Notes under the pieces: model-generated
Database searches by the model: none
Told to the model about the DNA's origin: nothing
The model's input: the letters and a program-made list of their open reading frames with translations, nothing else
Made by a program: the position numbers and the translations under genes
In this document: piece by piece, positions 62,307 through 64,000 of the stretch
Position numbering within the stretch: the first letter of the stretch is position 1
Layout of the letters: the number at the start of each line of letters is the position of its first letter
DNA from: an uncultured Oscillospiraceae bacterium
GTDB lineage: Bacteria; Bacillota; Clostridia; Oscillospirales; Oscillospiraceae
Direction: 5' to 3'
Assembly (NCBI GenBank): GCA_944383165.1
Contig: CALWON010000001.1
Span: forward strand, 35,290-99,289
DNA: 64,000 nucleotides

Positions 62307-63674
62307 CTATCCAACGGTAACTTTTTCCTGTGGAAGCTGTGCTAATGTATGCCCAGAACGGGACATGACAGCATAAATCAGGGTTAAACCGCCCACTCGA
62401 CCAAAGTACATCAAGAAAATTAAAATAAGCTGGGAGGGAATGCTTAATCCTGGGGTCAATCCCAGAGAGAGACCAACTGTACCAATGGCGGATGCGGCTT
62501 CAAACAGTGCAGTAGACAGAGGTATTTGTTCTATACAACAGATGGAGAGACCACCCATACAAAACAGTACAAAATACAGAAAAAAGATAGATACTGCACT
62601 GCGCAGCACATCTGGAGTCAATCTCCGTCCAAATGCCTGTACACTGTCCCTTTTGCGATAAACTGCCACTGCGGATAAAATAAACACTGCCAATGTGGTG
62701 GTTTTAAATCCGCCTGCGGTGGAACCTGGGGAGCCACCAATCAACATCAGAATACTTACAATCATTTGACTTGGTTCACTTAATTTTGCCAAGTCTACAG
62801 AGTTAAAACCGGCTGTGCGTGGCGTGACCGCCTGAAACATAGAAGCAATAATACGCTCTTTTAATCCCATTCCTTCCCACTGTGGCAGAGAAAATTCATA
62901 GAAAAAGAGGAAAAGAAACGGAAGGAGCAGTAGCCCTGCGGTCATGGTCAAAATCAATTTACTTTGCAGACGATAGGTACGGAACTTTAGCTTGTGCTCC
63001 CAGATGTCACTCCATGTAATAAACCCAATTCCACCCAGAATAATCAAAAGCATCACTGTGAAATTGATGACCAGATTTCCCGTGTAAGGTGTCAGGGAGG
63101 AGAACGCCCCATGTGCACCCATTAAATCGAATCCAGCATTACAAAAGGCAGAAACAGAGTGAAAAATGCCATACCAAATTCCTTTTAAAAGACCTAGTTC
63201 GGGGCAGAATTGGGTAGCCAGTAAAATGGCACCAACTCCCTCAATCAATAGTGCTGTTTTTAAAATGAAACTAGTCAATCGGACAATACCGCCAACTTGG
63301 GGAGCAGAAATGGATTCTTGCATGACCCATCGCTGTTTCAAGCCAATTTTGCGACCAGCAAACAGAGTGATGGCAATGGCCATAGTTACAACACCCATTC
63401 CACCAATTTGAATCAGCAATAAGATTACCAACTGCCCAAATTCGGACCAATATTGCATGGTATCATGCAGTACCAAACCAGTGACACAGGTGGCAGAGGT
63501 AGCAGTAAAGAGTGCATCCAGAAAGGGGGCACCACCCCAGTTTTTCGTAGAAAATGGTAACATTAACAGAACGGTTCCTAACAGAATAATACAAAGAAAG
63601 CCCAATAGAATAATTTGGGCTGGCGTGATACGCTTGCCTTTCCACACCAACACAATCCCACCTTTTTTCGCCAT
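62307..63674 (-). CDS. ktrB: Potassium uptake channel subunit (KtrB/TrkH family)
   Basis: Up to 455 residues, ten or so membrane segments in four pore repeats. Filter-type segments: ATSATCVTGL near 60, SVSAFCNAGFDL near 175, VTPRTAGFNSVDL near 290 and AASAIGTVGLSLGLTPG near 400. Typical of the KtrB branch, which needs a cytoplasmic KtrA/TrkA ring subunit; none is encoded in this window. The start is uncertain: the first ATG has no good ribosome site, while a GTG seven codons on follows AAAGGTGGG. Its promoter region (63675-63780) is A/T-rich with a possible TAAAAT. Confidence 0.93.
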   Translation of the reverse strand: MAKKGGIVLVWKGKRITPAQIILLGFLCIILLGTVLLMLPFSTKNWGGAPFLDALFTATSATCVTGLVLHDTMQYWSEFGQLVILLLIQIGGMGVVTMAIAITLFAGRKIGLKQRWVMQESISAPQVGGIVRLTSFILKTALLIEGVGAILLATQFCPELGLLKGIWYGIFHSVSAFCNAGFDLMGAHGAFSSLTPYTGNLVINFTVMLLIILGGIGFITWSDIWEHKLKFRTYRLQSKLILTMTAGLLLLPFLFLFFYEFSLPQWEGMGLKERIIASMFQAVTPRTAGFNSVDLAKLSEPSQMIVSILMLIGGSPGSTAGGFKTTTLAVFILSAVAVYRKRDSVQAFGRRLTPDVLRSAVSIFFLYFVLFCMGGLSICCIEQIPLSTALFEAASAIGTVGLSLGLTPGLSIPSQLILIFLMYFGRVGGLTLIYAVMSRSGHTLAQLPQEKVTVG

Positions 63675-63835
63675 AACTGTATTTCATACAAATTGTTTTT
63701 GTGTACTGTAAATCCTTTGTATTTTACCACATTTTTTGCGCTGATAAAATATTATTTTCTAGGTTAGAAAAGAGAATATAGAGCATTTTGTTTTCCGTTC
63801 CTACTAAAAATTTACCATATGTATTGTGTCATGAT

Positions 63836-63867
63836 AAAAAATCCCTGCCTGGGCAACAGGCAGGGAT
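63836..63867 (-). terminator. Terminator downstream of the rpsI remnant
   Basis: Minus strand ATCCCTGCCTG with CAGGCAGGGAT (5-base loop) and a following run of T. It is the kind of terminator that ends the rplM-rpsI operon. Confidence 0.88.
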
Positions 63868-63880
63868 GGGGATTTGCACA

Positions 63881-63931
63881 TTATCTCTTGGAGAACTGAG
63901 GTGCGCGACGGGCTGCCTTCAGACCGTACTT
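63881..63931 (-). pseudogene. rpsI: 3' end fragment of rpsI (ribosomal protein uS9), probable attachment-site remnant
   Basis: The last 16 codons and stop read KYGLKAARRAPQFSKR, the near-invariant C-terminus of ribosomal protein uS9 in Firmicutes, and are followed by a proper terminator. Upstream of this, from 63932 to the window edge, the sequence no longer matches uS9 (RMKERK is expected) and has an in-frame stop at 63998-64000. So the gene is not simply cut by the edge: only its tail is present. The usual cause is an integrative element that recombined at the 3' end of rpsI and left this duplicated tail at one end. Confidence 0.75.
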
Positions 63932-64000
63932 CAATCGTCTGAGCGATGATTTTCCTTGATATTCCGGGCTTTTTTGAGCCTCGGCCCCTCGGTTGTCCTA
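63932..64000 (-). other. Unrelated sequence abutting the rpsI tail (possible element end)
   Basis: One minus-strand frame is open from the edge for 22 codons, ending RTTEGPRLKKARNIKENHRSDD-like (basic), with its TGA exactly at the junction (63931-63933). It may be the C-terminus of a gene on the presumed element. Too short to identify. Confidence 0.4.

Noticed and set aside
63881..64000. C-terminus of an RNA helicase or other ordinary gene cut by the edge
   Set aside because: The 16-residue tail matches the uS9 C-terminus much better, and an in-frame stop lies just upstream within the window.
1..64000. CRISPR array, insertion sequence or prophage
   Set aside because: No regularly spaced repeats, transposase, integrase or phage structural genes are visible within the window; the only mobile-element hint is the rpsI tail at the right edge.

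Overview
The window looks like a chromosomal segment of an anaerobic, Gram-positive gut-type member of the Clostridia, probably of the Oscillospiraceae group. This rests on gene content: RNase Y and RNase J, an LPXTG-free envelope with DHHW/MBOAT acyl-transfer genes, ferredoxin-dependent indolepyruvate oxidoreductase, a C_GCAxxG_C_C protein, split transketolase, SpoVB-type flippase, AgrC/AgrA-like and OmpR-type two-component systems, and strong AGGAGG ribosome sites with TTGACA/TATAAT promoters. I have no database match, so the taxonomic call is an inference. Almost all of the window is chromosomal backbone; I saw no insertion sequence, CRISPR array or phage module inside it.

Layout. 1-5.7 kb (minus): the start of a classical GH3 beta-glucosidase, a membrane-anchored GH3 enzyme whose two catalytic domains are in swapped order, and an AgrC/AgrA-like sensor-regulator pair. 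5.8-8.8 kb (minus): signal peptidase I, RNase Y (with a possible 59-residue ORF in its leader) and a dCMP deaminase-type enzyme. 9.1-9.5 kb (plus): a small zinc-ribbon membrane protein. 9.6-18 kb (minus): a complete chorismate, Phe and Tyr operon (aroF, tyrA, aroB, aroA, aroC, pheA, an aroE-aroK fusion, aroQ). Before aroF lie a sigma-A type promoter, a 36-residue Phe/Tyr-rich leader peptide and a perfect 17-bp terminator hairpin, i.e. a transcription attenuator. 18-20 kb (minus): RNase J with a long, strongly folded leader. 20.2-21.6 kb (plus): DUF1653, an ArsC-like protein without the catalytic cysteine, and a response regulator without the phospho-acceptor aspartate.

21.8-29.1 kb (minus): PflX-type radical SAM protein, MutY, C_GCAxxG_C_C protein, RecG, and a metal-resistance operon (CadC/SmtB-type repressor, separate HMA protein, P-type ATPase) with a recognisable operator. 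29.3-33 kb (plus): a lipoprotein, an MBOAT acyltransferase and a DHHW protein, likely for O-acylation of an extracellular polymer. 33-39.4 kb: an acyl-CoA synthetase gene diverging from a TrpR-like regulator followed by iorA, iorB, paaK and an ACT-domain gene, which together suggest fermentation of aromatic amino acids via arylpyruvates. The window thus carries both making and breaking of aromatic amino acids. 39.7-47.9 kb: HAD phosphatase, then a minus-strand group (Gx transporter, NusG-II protein, ApbE; RqcP-like S4 protein, HU, MazG, SpoVB-like flippase), MtaD-type deaminase and purine nucleoside phosphorylase.

48-58.3 kb: hydroxyacid dehydrogenase, a two-gene chromate transporter diverging from a LysR regulator, split transketolase, a cation diffusion transporter, and a response regulator-histidine kinase-HtrA protease operon. 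58.4-62.3 kb: tRNA-Thr(CGT), pyruvate kinase, an aminotransferase, and an orphan enzyme I N-terminal-like protein. 62.3-64 kb: a KtrB/TrkH potassium channel subunit, and at the very edge only the last 16 codons of rpsI with its terminator, abutting unrelated sequence. This last feature looks like the junction of an integrative element lying beyond the window. A ~115-bp sequence occurs twice (21.6 kb and 53.4 kb), each time after a GC-rich hairpin.
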